A stretch of DNA of 64,000 nt from positions 4,402,001-4,466,000 of the forward strand of contig NC_088304.1 in the NCBI RefSeq assembly GCF_032854445.1, given 5' to 3'. Positions 55,980 to 64,000 of this stretch are shown here, in pieces. Under the pieces are notes generated by a model. The model was not told the DNA's origin. It saw only the letters and a list, made by a program, of their open reading frames with translations, and did no database searches. Position numbers and translations under genes: made by a program. Source of the DNA: Liolophura sinensis (Eukaryota > Mollusca > Polyplacophora > Chitonida > Chitonidae). The stretch's first letter is position 1. Every line of letters starts with the position of its first letter.

Positions 55980-56308
55980 CTGAATACCTTAGAAACGATA
56001 GGAGCTAGTATGGAGGCTAGGGGTGCTAACAGCGCTCCTAAAAATCCGCCTTTCTGTAGTATACGTTTCCTTCTCTTAATACTCGTATTTTTCTTGGCCA
56101 GGTGTCGCAAGCCCGTCTTGTGTCGCTGTAGTTTCGATTTGTGAGCCGTATTCAACGGTACATTGCCTTTTAAGATATTCGAGGCGCACTCGCACAAACA
56201 ATAGATCAATTCCTTGTCAGCCCCTCTTAGTATTGTTTTCACGAGTTTCGGGTTAGGCTGAGAAAGTGCCTTTAAAGTAACGGCGTGCTTACGCAGTCTT
56301 GCGGACAT
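55976..56308 (-). CDS. Small basic Polinton protein, possible virion core component
   Basis: 110 residues from MSARLRKHAVTLKAL; an upstream ATG at 56323 adds five residues. It has a CLCECASNILKGNVPL segment, a Lys/Arg-rich centre (KRRKRILQKGG) and a hydrophobic C-terminus (LGALLAPLASILAPIVSKVF). Similar short proteins occur in many Polintons and are compared with adenovirus core peptides; the assignment is by composition and position. Confidence 0.65.
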   Translation of the reverse strand: MSARLRKHAVTLKALSQPNPKLVKTILRGADKELIYCLCECASNILKGNVPLNTAHKSKLQRHKTGLRHLAKKNTSIKRRKRILQKGGFLGALLAPLASILAPIVSKVFS

Positions 56309-56357
56309 GATGACTAATAACAAAGTGGCGATAATATCATGTGAACATTTCTTTTTA

Positions 56358-56978
56358 TCATCTTTTCAGATACACGTACTGTATTTCACCTGGAAAAATG
56401 TTTGTTCGAAGCCTCAAATGTTCAGGTGTGTCCTGTTTAAAGTCCACCAGAAGATAACCGTGAGGCTGCGAGGTGGCGTCCCTATAGGCTTCCTGTATAA
56501 ACTGTGTGTGTCCAGGGTACATCTGTTTGGCGAGATGCATGATCTGCGAGGCGTCTCTTGGATTTTTAAACAACACTAGGTAATGTGTGTTTAAATTGAT
56601 AGTTCTCTGTTCTTTGTTTTTACTGAATAGGTTTTGTGTTATGTATATAACACTACAGGAGCAGTGATGGGATTGTTTTGTGAAAAGCTGTGACACTGTC
56701 TTGTCAGTCTCCATCATCAGATCGTCTATGATCAATAGCTTGTTGCCAGGTGCTTCGATGTCCTGTAGGCAGTTAAAACCTTCCCTGAAATCCACGTTTT
56801 CGCACTCTGCATATCCTTTTTGCCATACACCATAACACCATATCACTTTGTCCGGGGGTGGCTGGATCATAATAGACGCGTCACGGATAAGTCTCTTGAC
56901 GAATTCTGATTTTCCACATCCACTAGGTCCAGATATGATAGATGTAAAGGGATGTCTTAACGTGACGTCCATCGTCAC
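56358..56978 (-). CDS. Polinton packaging ATPase (FtsK/HerA, A32-like)
   Basis: 206 residues. Walker A is GPSGCGKSEF (residues about 17-26) and Walker B is KLLIIDDLM. YITQNLFSKNKEQRTI is the conserved Gln-containing motif that follows in A32-type genome-packaging ATPases. This enzyme pumps the DNA into the capsid. Its start overlaps the Bcl-2-like gene's stop by 4 bp (ATGA). Length is near the usual 200-250. Confidence 0.92.
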   Translation of the reverse strand: MTMDVTLRHPFTSIISGPSGCGKSEFVKRLIRDASIMIQPPPDKVIWCYGVWQKGYAECENVDFREGFNCLQDIEAPGNKLLIIDDLMMETDKTVSQLFTKQSHHCSCSVIYITQNLFSKNKEQRTINLNTHYLVLFKNPRDASQIMHLAKQMYPGHTQFIQEAYRDATSQPHGYLLVDFKQDTPEHLRLRTNIFPGEIQYVYLKR

Positions 56979-57271
56979 CTACTGATAGGTTTAATACCGT
57001 TCTGCAGGTTTATATAATATCTCCAGATCTGTTCGCACACCTCATCCGATGAATTATTGCATACAGTCAGTGTATACGCATGTAGTACGACTAATCTGCT
57101 GTGATTGACAACACCGTCGTTAAACATCTCGTTCAATACTGCCTTGTACGATTGAAGGGATGTGACCACGGACACCATGGCCATCCAGTCATGTTTTCTA
57201 GCCCTCCTCACAAATAACTGACAGAATAAAGGAAAGGTCACCAACATGTCGCGAGTGAGCTCAGCGGTCAA
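56975..57271 (-). CDS. Small Bcl-2-like protein (BH1-like motif)
   Basis: 98 residues. MFNDGVVNHSRLVVLHAYTL matches the shape of a BH1 motif (F-x-D-G-x-x-N-x-x-R-x-V), preceded by helices with LFVRRARKHDW. A possible BH2-like end reads IWRYYINLQNGIKP. Bcl-2 homologues have been reported in adintoviruses, which are Polinton relatives, and would act on host cell death. The protein is short for a full Bcl-2 fold and has no clear membrane anchor, so the call rests on one motif plus context. Packed between the PC4/membrane gene and the ATPase. Confidence 0.5.
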   Translation of the reverse strand: MTAELTRDMLVTFPLFCQLFVRRARKHDWMAMVSVVTSLQSYKAVLNEMFNDGVVNHSRLVVLHAYTLTVCNNSSDEVCEQIWRYYINLQNGIKPISR

Positions 57272-57286
57272 ATGAGACTAGAACAA

Positions 57287-57676
57287 CTAGTCGTGTATTT
57301 TCAAGGCCTTGTCTACGATTCTCATGTGTTCTTTGAGAGCTATCCATTGGTCAATCCCCAGTCCTATACCTTTCCTAGTAGGTTTGTCGTTCACAAACTT
57401 TCTGATGTCAATACGTGGACTATCTCTATACATACAAGCTGTCACTCTCACATTCTTTCCAATGGGCAAACCTACAGCTTTAGCGCACGTAGTTATGTTA
57501 AAAGGTTTTAAGCTAGTATTTCGTGGCGGCGACTTACTGCTACAACTACACGTGTGATTAACACTCAGCGTTATGGTTGTAGCTATGACAATAACCAATG
57601 ACAGACTGATCAGTAAGCCACCAGCTGCGTATTTTTGGCGATGCCTAGCCTCCACGTTGGTGTTGATACCTGCCAT
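57287..57676 (-). CDS. Membrane-anchored PC4-like protein
   Basis: 129 residues from ATG 57676; a longer frame from 57781 would overlap the integrase gene. About residues 15-38 are a hydrophobic helix (GGLLISLSLVIVIATTITLS), followed by a Cys-rich linker (HTCSCSSK). The C-terminal part (RIDIRKFVNDKPTRKGIGLG, DQWIALKEHM, VDKALK) matches the pattern of the PC4/p15 coactivator ssDNA-binding domain (IDIRE-, KPGRKGISL-, QW-LK-). An ssDNA-binding domain tethered to a membrane is odd and could hold replicating DNA at a membrane or inside a virion. Confidence 0.6.
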   Translation of the reverse strand: MAGINTNVEARHRQKYAAGGLLISLSLVIVIATTITLSVNHTCSCSSKSPPRNTSLKPFNITTCAKAVGLPIGKNVRVTACMYRDSPRIDIRKFVNDKPTRKGIGLGIDQWIALKEHMRIVDKALKIHD

Positions 57677-57717
57677 GCCGCCTGTGCGAATGACTGTTTC
57701 ATAGCATATTACTTTTT

Positions 57718-58806
57718 TTATAATGTTTTCAACATTTCTTTCGACACATATGAATTGAAGGCGGAAGGCCAACCTTTCCATTTGACTTTATAATAAGTTT
57801 TCCCCCCTCGACGTTTTCTTTCTAGGATTTTTTCTATTTTGTAATACTCATCATCCTTTTTAATAATTTGCTGTAGCTCTTGTTCGTAAAAGGTACCGCG
57901 CAATACTTCGCCGTTTAAATCACGTAACTTATACACAGGAGGTATTCTGGTATGTCGACTGTGAATTATGAATATTTCATCTGTCCACGATGGTATATAG
58001 CCTTTATCGAAAATGGCTTTCACCTTACTTACCCTAACGCTATCACCCACATTAAATTTAAATTTGGATTTAGTCTTTTCGGCGGGATACAAGTTCTTGC
58101 GTACTATGTTTTCTGTAAGTTTATTCACTTGTTCGGGAGCCATTTTAATACTTCTATGAAATGACTTGTTATAGCTAGATATCAAGGCGGGTAAGACATC
58201 CACATATCGTTGAGTATTCTTGGCTGTGAAGTATTTATACATTTTAGACTTTAAAGTCCTATTGAAACGCTCTACAATACTGGCGTGCGTTTCATTGTGT
58301 GTGTTAAAGTGGTAAACCTCATTGGATTTCAAAAACTGTTGAAATTTTCTGTTAAAAAATTCAGATCCGCTATCGGTTTGGAGATACACAGGCTTTCTGC
58401 CTTGTTTAAGTATTTTGCCGAATGCCTTCACCATTGTTCCACCAGTCTTATCTTTCATGGGAATAGCCCAGCTGAATTTCGAAAATACATCTATACACGT
58501 CAATAAATACTTATGCCCTCTGTTAGATTTGGCCATATGACTCATGTCCACCAAATCAGCTTGCCATTGGTCGTCGATCTTATCCACCTTAACTCTGTTT
58601 CGCTTATACCTCTTTGCAGGCGGTTTATGCAATGTGTACGCATCTTGTGTCTTTAACCACTCCTTGATTTCCTTTTTAGAGATGGTATACCCGTTCTCCC
58701 TGACTGCCCTGTACAAGGCCTGTACCCCACCGTATGATGATTGGCTGGCTGGGGTATAATACAGTTTCTGTAAGATCTTATCAATCTCAGATCGTGACGG
58801 ATCCAT
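57718..58806 (-). CDS. Polinton retroviral-type integrase with C-terminal chromodomain
   Basis: 362 residues. An N-terminal helical region is followed by the RVE catalytic core: Asp in WQADLVDMSHMAK, Asp in YLQTDSGSEFF, Glu in HASIVERFNRTLKSKMYKYF (the D,D-35-E triad is complete). A beta-rich DNA-binding part follows (FNVGDSVRVSKVKAIFDKGY), and the C-terminus YKIEKILERKRR, YYKVKWKGWP is a chromodomain, which in related integrases guides insertion to chromatin. It joins the ends of the element to target DNA with 6 bp duplication, matching the GATGCC repeat here. It sits second in the leftward cluster. Confidence 0.95.
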   Translation of the reverse strand: MDPSRSEIDKILQKLYYTPASQSSYGGVQALYRAVRENGYTISKKEIKEWLKTQDAYTLHKPPAKRYKRNRVKVDKIDDQWQADLVDMSHMAKSNRGHKYLLTCIDVFSKFSWAIPMKDKTGGTMVKAFGKILKQGRKPVYLQTDSGSEFFNRKFQQFLKSNEVYHFNTHNETHASIVERFNRTLKSKMYKYFTAKNTQRYVDVLPALISSYNKSFHRSIKMAPEQVNKLTENIVRKNLYPAEKTKSKFKFNVGDSVRVSKVKAIFDKGYIPSWTDEIFIIHSRHTRIPPVYKLRDLNGEVLRGTFYEQELQQIIKKDDEYYKIEKILERKRRGGKTYYKVKWKGWPSAFNSYVSKEMLKTL

Positions 58807-58950
58807 GACTATCTCTGCAGCTTACTTCGGAACGAATGGTGGGGAACTAGTGAAACACATCGTATAAATAACAAACAACAGTGAGTACATTTTTTTCAAA
58901 ACTGTATTCTGGGAATATAGACACATGATAATAGTGATAATACATAAACA

Positions 58951-59991
58951 TTAGGCACAGTCTATTCCTTCGTCTTCCAGGCGATCATTCATGTCACCTT
59001 CATCTGTAACCAAAATGTTCATAACTTCAGACTTTAAATTGTCCATGAAGCATCTCGTCTTCAAATAACAATCACGCCACACTTCATCTTCATAATTGAT
59101 CAGGAATACGGGATGCACGTATACATCCGCCGATTTGTACAGGAGACATTTCACCTCCTCGATGAGGGCATCTTCATCCAGGGAGGCAAATGCATTTTGA
59201 AACTGTTCGTCAAATGTCGCTAAGACATCAATGCCTTCTTCTCTCTTTAGACGGATGGCTTTCACAACAGCATCCTTGTATACACCATTTACAGTCTGTC
59301 GCAAGAATTGGGACCTTTTGCTGCGAAGGCCCCCACCACTTACGAAAGAGTCCTCATCATAATTGTCTGTATCACATTTCTTTATTTTCTTCCTAGCCGG
59401 AGCATTCGGGACGGTTGCATTCATCTCCATAGACATGAGTGGTGTCCCCTGGAACATATCGTCACTCTCCATGTAATCTCTCAGCACATTGATGATGTCT
59501 TCCGACACTTTCTTGAGGGCAACCCAGGCTTGCACGGAGAAGGCCACGCCTTTCATAGTAGGATACAACAGTCCCCTCCTACTCCTCTCCCACTTTCTTA
59601 TATGGACGAGTGACATCCCCTTGTAGTCACCGTAGGACATGTGTATATCTTCCCCCAACAACAGAGGTTGAGGAGTGGGTTTGCCAGACTCAATGTGCAT
59701 GTCAATGGTTGACATGTAAAAGATAAAATGTTCCCATGTCCTCTGGGTCATTGTGATGGCTTTGACACTCTCCCTGCCAGCTGTATCACCCTTCTTGCTC
59801 AGCTCCACGTAAATACTTGTCCTCTCCTGGAAGACTCTAGCGACGAGATCTCCATAGACTTCGTAATTCATGATGTCGCTAAAACTGGTGTTGTTGTTGT
59901 AAAGACGATTGTTGTTGATGTAGAAGCAGATGTTGTTGTCGTTAAGACCGGCGTTGTCGTTGTAAAGGCAAGCGTTGTTGTTGTTGTGCAT
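58951..59991 (-). CDS. Polinton protein with two PC4-like domains
   Basis: 346 residues if it starts at 59991. The first 35 or so are an Asn-rich low-complexity leader (INNNRLYNNNTSF) encoded by a GTT-rich repeat, so Met at MNYEVYGD is an alternative start. Residues about 42-100 (YGDLVARVFQERTSIYVELS, VKAITMTQRTWEHFIFYM) and about 110-170 (HMSYGDYKGMSLVHIRKWE, MKGVAFSVQAWVALKKV) each follow the PC4 pattern of two strands, a KG/KA-strand and Q-x-W-helix. The C-terminal half is acidic and unrecognised. It is the first gene after the right-end promoter, so perhaps the first made; a replication ssDNA-binding role is my inference. Confidence 0.6.
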   Translation of the reverse strand: MHNNNNACLYNDNAGLNDNNICFYINNNRLYNNNTSFSDIMNYEVYGDLVARVFQERTSIYVELSKKGDTAGRESVKAITMTQRTWEHFIFYMSTIDMHIESGKPTPQPLLLGEDIHMSYGDYKGMSLVHIRKWERSRRGLLYPTMKGVAFSVQAWVALKKVSEDIINVLRDYMESDDMFQGTPLMSMEMNATVPNAPARKKIKKCDTDNYDEDSFVSGGGLRSKRSQFLRQTVNGVYKDAVVKAIRLKREEGIDVLATFDEQFQNAFASLDEDALIEEVKCLLYKSADVYVHPVFLINYEDEVWRDCYLKTRCFMDNLKSEVMNILVTDEGDMNDRLEDEGIDCA

Positions 59992-60031
59992 CTGCTGTGA
60001 TCTGTTGGAGCTGGATGCCGATATGACTTTT

Positions 60032-60110
60032 GGCGCAAATTATATAGCAAAATGTCACGTGACTGTTTCCATATTAGAGGTCTGCGATTGGTCTGATCAT
60101 GTACCACGTG
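60032..60110 (-). promoter_or_regulatory. Right-end Polinton promoter for the leftward gene cluster
   Basis: On the - strand, in order: CACGTG (60110-60105), CCAAT (60091-60087), the palindrome GTCACGTGAC (60063-60054), TATATA (60046-60041) and then the ATG at 59991. The spacing suits a Pol II core promoter. Adenovirus late promoters also pair a CACGTG site with a TATA box. Confidence 0.65.
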
Positions 60111-60118
60111 GTCATAAC

Positions 60119-60209
60119 CTTGCTTCATCTTCCTATGTAATAAATTATGTCATATATTGCGTAAAACGTTGCATAATCATAAGAGTTCCAGCGCAGCCTT
60201 ATTACTACT
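60119..60209 (-). repeat. Polinton right terminal inverted repeat (91 bp)
   Basis: Exact reverse complement, by eye, of 47466-47556. It ends CCTTATTACTACT at 60209 and is followed by the target duplication GATGCC (60210-60215). Confidence 0.95.
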
Positions 60210-60440
60210 GATGCCTTGACACCAAGTCAGGTGGATTGTCCTTTCCATTTTTGTGCACAATAGGGTAACTGTACTTTGGAAGGCGAAGACTCAAGCGCTC
60301 AATTCTTACTAGAGATTTTGAGTGAGGGTTATTGATGATCAGTTCTAGTGGCTTGTGGTCAAGTGTAAATGGTGCTTTATGCAAATACAAATGAAAGTGT
60401 TCACAACTCCACACTATCGGTAGGGCTTCACGTTCTTTTA
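60210..60440 (-). mobile_element. Ty3/gypsy-like pol fragment: RNase H end
   Basis: On the - strand the frame reads EALPIVWSCEHFHLYLHKAP, then TLDHKPLELIINNPHSKS and ERLSLRLPKYSYPIVHKNGK, DNPPDLVSRH. This is the familiar C-terminal RNase H region of Ty3/gypsy pol (T-D-H-K-P-L, D-x-L-S-R-H). The frame is lost upstream near 60440. The reading stops at the Polinton end and resumes, in the same phase, on the other side at 47459. Confidence 0.8.
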
Positions 60441-62640
60441 GTGTTCATGCAATTCTTAAAGAGAATGCTGGGTGGAATAAGATTTTCGCGGCCCATCACC
60501 TTGCCCGAAGTTGAAAAACAAAAGCCAAACATGGCAAACGTTGATATGAGTTGTCCGGTTCGAAAGTTTAAACGGGTGGATTACAGTTGAAAGATGGTTT
60601 ACCAATGCTGGCATTGACATATTACATTTCGGGCGTTTTAGGGAGTAGGTGGATATCAAAGATAAGGTAGGGTTTGAGCCGGTTTTTAAAGTGAAATTGT
60701 CCGCGTGGAAGTCTACATGACCGAATATTAGATTTGGGCTAAACCAAAGCAGCGACGACGGTGTGATAGCTGGCAAATGGTCAGATGTAATCGGTGACAT
60801 ACAGCCTGTTGTCAATTTACCTCAATGCACTGATTAATTGCAATTTATTAGAGGTCACTGGTCTAGAATTACTCAAAACGCTGTATTGTCATCACATTTA
60901 ATATACAATCACATTAAAACAAATGCATAGAGACCTGGACCAGCAGAGTCCTGGTCTGTTCATGAATACAAGATGAACCGGTGAAACACGACCTCTTGGC
61001 AATTTATCTCAGTCAGGGTTTTATTCTCGCGTTTCCTGTAAATGCATAAACAGTACCAATTGACAAGCCCACTAGCACCATGTCTTAGGTCAAAAAAAAT
61101 CCAGTGATATAAATTGCAATTTATTAGACGTCACTGGTTTAGAATTACTCAAAATGTTGGGTTATCATCACATACATGTAGGTCCGTACATGGATAATTA
61201 TCGATGCTGACCGTGGACATTAAGCATGGTGGGGATATTGTGTAGCTAGGAGTTCCCTGTCCGTTGAATTCTTGGTCGGCTCTGGCATGTAGAGGATAAT
61301 GCGCTGAGGATCATGCGCTGAGGCTCCACAGTGGATTCACGACGAATGACCTCGCTTTGTCTGTCAAGCTGAAGAGAAGGTTTTCGGGGGGGGGGGGGGA
61401 GGAAATCTGCCATGGCATAGGTGTGTGTTGTCCTTTTGAACTAGTGGACTGAATGGCCAGGTGGCTTGAATGCGGCAGGTGGTTATCTCTCCGTGTAGAC
61501 ACCATGTGATACAGCAGGCTAAGGCATATTTTACTCTGCTTATTGGTAACCCTCCAATCGTACAGACAGGAGGCGTTAGACGGTGAATTCTGCTGGGCAT
61601 ATTACACGCATACGGGCGCTCATCGAACACACTCACCGAGACCGGCTCTGGATGGCATATTTTTCATAGGCCTACGCAACCCGGAACATTGAATAGGGCA
61701 GTACTAGTCATGTACAGATTGTATACATGTTTATAGCACTTTCCTGTTGTATACATAGGAGTCCTGTGTAAAGCGTGCCTCGTCGACAATGAGGCAGGGA
61801 CACCCACTAGTGACGAGCAGGTCTAGGCATCTACATACAGGCATACCCCGTTATTCATAGGCCTAGTGTTTGATCGGGTTTGAGCCGTACTGTTTGTACA
61901 GCGATTACCTTGTAGGCTGGCCAGGGTTGCTCTCTCTACTTTTTTCGTGAGCACAACAAACTTCCCCGGTTACCTCCATTGTCCGAGCCTAGCCTGCTGA
62001 AGCTGTTCTTCCGCGTCTCGTCGCCATTTCCCTACTACGTACTGATAGCTCATATTCACGTCCAGCAAGCCAGCGCGCGTGGTTTCCATAGAGACAAGGA
62101 TGTGAGTGGAAAGGAAGTTTATTGCATCACGGTGGAATGTAGTTTTCTTGTTGAAATACCTTTATTAGTACGACCAGTCTACATCCTATCAGGATACTAC
62201 ATGGATGTGTTCTGTTATGATATCGATTTGTGATTCTTTTTCTTTGAGCTAGATGTATCACGCCGCGGTCTTCTCTGATCGTCAGACAAGCAGCTAGGAC
62301 GTCGCCTCCAGGCATACACCGAAATGTAAGTATATCACACAGTACACCAACATGTGCCATCTATATTAAACACGAACAAGCAAGCACGCCTGGTTCATAT
62401 GAAAGATACAAATTTAGGTCAACGTTGTGTAGTCTTGACACGGTTTGGCTATTTGACTAATTTATTTGGTGTTTTAGGGCGCATATTTATACTCAACAAT
62501 ATGGCTGCCGAAAAGGAAGGAAAGGAAACCTCATATAGGTCTACCTTATATTTTAGACTATTTGTTACCTGGCCAACCTCATTACGGATATTATGAGACA
62601 TTAGTATAGGTAGTAGCCTATAGGGATCCTCTGTCAGATT
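60441..62640. other. No gene recognised
   Basis: Several short frames are open but none shows familiar residues, splice framing or codon context. A G-run lies at about 61387-61400. A short direct repeat of ATTGCAATTTATTAGA-type words (60838 and 61112) hints at a small duplication. Nothing else seen. Confidence 0.5.
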
Positions 62641-62641
62641 T

Positions 62642-62705
62642 AAAGTATTAGATTTATTTATTTATTTATTTGATTGGTGTTTTACGCCGTACTCAAGAAT
62701 ATTAA
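62642..62705 (-). mobile_element. SINE-A tail fragment, reverse orientation
   Basis: TTTATTTATTTATTTGATTGG then TTTTACGCCGTACTCAAGAAT is the reverse complement of the SINE-A 3' end; it stops abruptly at ATATTAAGG. Confidence 0.85.
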
Positions 62706-62765
62706 GGTATTAGATAATGTGTAGGCCTATAGACGTCGGCTACGTTCAAGCATCTAAATGTGTAC

Positions 62766-63060
62766 AGGATACCATTTTGCGACATTTATATATACAGGCC
62801 TACACTATATATACATGGCACCATTTTGCAACATTTACATATACAGGCCTACGATATGTATACATAATACCATTTTACGACATTTACATATACAGGCCTA
62901 CACTATATATACATGGCACCATTTTGCAACATTTATATATACAGGCCTACGATATGTATACATAATACCATTTTACGACATTTACATATACAGGCCTACA
63001 CTATATATACATGGCACCATTTTACGACATTTACATATACAGGCCTACGCTATGTATATG
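62766..63060. repeat. 49 bp minisatellite, about 6 copies
   Basis: CCATTTT recurs at 62772, 62821, 62870, 62919, 62968 and 63017, each exactly 49 bp apart. The unit carries ACATTTACATATACAGGCC and TACACTATATATACATGGCA or ACGATATGTATACATAATA variants, which alternate. Confidence 0.95.
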
Positions 63061-63269
63061 TTCAACAGAAACATGATTCACAAACACGTTACAGTTCACT
63101 ATTTAGTAGGATTGTCGTAAGACACCAATAGCATACATGCTCTACGCACAGTATTATATGCACTGCCATTAAACTTGTTAAACAGGTAGTTCAAGACGTA
63201 TCCAATAACATACACACTTATAATGTTCCACCTCACCTTGTACGTCTGTGTCAATACATATCGTATTTT

Positions 63270-64000
63270 CGCTTGTGTCGCCCTGTAACTACAATTGAAA
63301 CTCAACACGATCGACTCTTTCTGAAGATAAAGTATTTAGACAGTGGCCTTGATTTAATTAACCTACCACGCATCTTTAATGAACCTGATGTTCATAGTGC
63401 TGTGCCTAATTATTTTAATATCCAAGAGCCGCCTTGCATATCCTATGAGTATACAAATCCTATCGCTTCCAAAATTTTCAGTTATTCCCAGGCCATCAAG
63501 GATTTCGATTTGGCGACGTATACTTCTCGCGGCTATAACTGTGATTGTGAATCCTCGGTTTTTACCTACGGCAAATGTAAACATGTCCTGAATGGTGACC
63601 TTAATATTGTCAAGAATCATGATCTAAGGAATCTCTTTGTGAGGGGTCCTAAGTACAGAGAAAAGAGTAATGTCAACATTCGATCAAACAAAAAAAAAAT
63701 ATCATCTCGGCACTTGAGGAGTATGTTAAAAAATGGTCAAAACGGGAGAAAGTGGATTCTTCGTTACTTAACGATTGGCTTAAGATTGTCAAAAAGAAAG
63801 TTAGTTTAACTATACATCGCCTAGACATTGATGCTCTACCTAAAGTTAAACAGGTTCTGAAGGATCCCACTGTGAAAGAAACACTCGCTGACCTTCATAG
63901 TAAATTTGTCATCACTGTAGCAGACAAGGCTCCTAATAATGTCATCTTTATTTGCAAGAATTATTATTATCAAATTCTTGTTCAAGAGCCATGTGTATCT
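63270..64000 (+). mobile_element. Penelope-like (or related) retroelement ORF fragment, runs off the window
   Basis: The frame from 63273 (LINLPRIFNEPDVHSAVPNY, NIQEPPCISYEYTNPIASKI, YGKCKHVLNGDLNIVKNH, LRNLFVRGPKYRE) and a second frame to the window end (VTVADKAPNN-type segment, VIFICKNYYY) belong to one protein type I know from invertebrate retroelement ORFs that carry a reverse transcriptase further on, most likely Penelope-like. The frame changes at an A-run near 63690-63699. The reverse transcriptase core itself would lie beyond 64000, so the class is not certain. Confidence 0.6.

Larger units (their letters stand above)
47466..60209. mobile_element. Polinton/Maverick DNA transposon, 12,744 bp, complete ends
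   Basis: Bounded by apparently identical 91 bp inverted repeats that begin AGTAGTAATAAGG and by the GATGCC duplication. It encodes the defining Polinton set: protein-primed DNA polymerase B, retroviral-type integrase, FtsK/HerA-like packaging ATPase, adenovirus-type protease, double jelly-roll major capsid and penton-like minor capsid. It also encodes PC4-like and Bcl-2-like accessory proteins. The polymerase reads rightward; the other eleven genes read leftward in a packed cluster. Identical end repeats and intact capsid genes suggest a young insertion. The polymerase frame is broken twice. The element is shorter than the usual 15-20 kb. Confidence 0.96.

Noticed and set aside
57677..57781. 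Longer start for the membrane PC4-like gene (ATG 57781)
   Set aside because: The extra 35 residues are the other-frame reading of the integrase C-terminus; ATG 57676 gives a hydrophobic helix near the N-terminus and no overlap.

Overview
The window looks like a piece of a mollusc nuclear genome, bivalve or gastropod. Genes have many short exons with GT/AG introns. Introns and intergenic DNA carry many copies of a tRNA-derived SINE whose 3' tail (around GTATAAGTGAAATATTC) I associate with mollusc genomes, and a second mollusc-type SINE (SINE-B) is also present. I could run no database search, so the organism call rests on this repeat content and on gene style. | Layout. (1) About 747-26413, + strand: a 17-exon, 5'-truncated gene for a VWDE-like membrane protein with a VWD domain, an EGF-like module, a TIG-like region, one membrane helix and a short tail. 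All exon phases join into one 900-residue frame. Its introns hold large tandem arrays with 43, 110, 30 and 97 bp units. (2) About 26414-30645: tail-to-tail intergenic DNA with an 18 bp minisatellite. (3) 30646-42100, - strand: a complete 11-exon phospholipase B-like (PLBD1-type) lysosomal hydrolase gene of 558 residues, with 30, 38 and 33 bp arrays in its introns. (4) 42101-46745: gene-poor DNA with paired MITE-like and foldback elements. (5) 46745-60440: a decayed Ty3/gypsy-like pol on the - strand, split by a 12,744 bp Polinton/Maverick at 47466-60209. The Polinton has apparently identical 91 bp terminal inverted repeats and a GATGCC target duplication. (6) 60441-64000: no gene recognised until a Penelope-like retroelement fragment that runs off the window end. 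| The Polinton is the most complete genetic system here. A protein-primed type B DNA polymerase reads inward from the left end; it is broken by a frameshift and by one stop codon. A packed leftward cluster reads from the right end: a protein with two PC4-like domains, retroviral-type integrase with chromodomain, a membrane-anchored PC4-like protein, a Bcl-2-like protein, packaging ATPase, two basic or core-like proteins, penton-like minor capsid protein, a small Gly-rich protein, double jelly-roll major capsid protein and an adenovirus-type protease. Both ends carry promoter-like sets of CACGTG, CCAAT and TATA motifs. Together these genes would provide replication, integration, DNA packaging and capsid assembly and maturation. 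| The other unusual theme is that several intronic minisatellites are built from splice-site edges of the neighbouring exon. Intron 4 of the PLBD gene is an array of 33 bp units, each with a 3' splice site plus the first 21-22 bases of exon 5, in the same reading phase. The 110 bp array after VWDE exon 11 repeats the exon's 3' end with its donor. The 43 bp array before exon 6 runs straight into the genuine acceptor.
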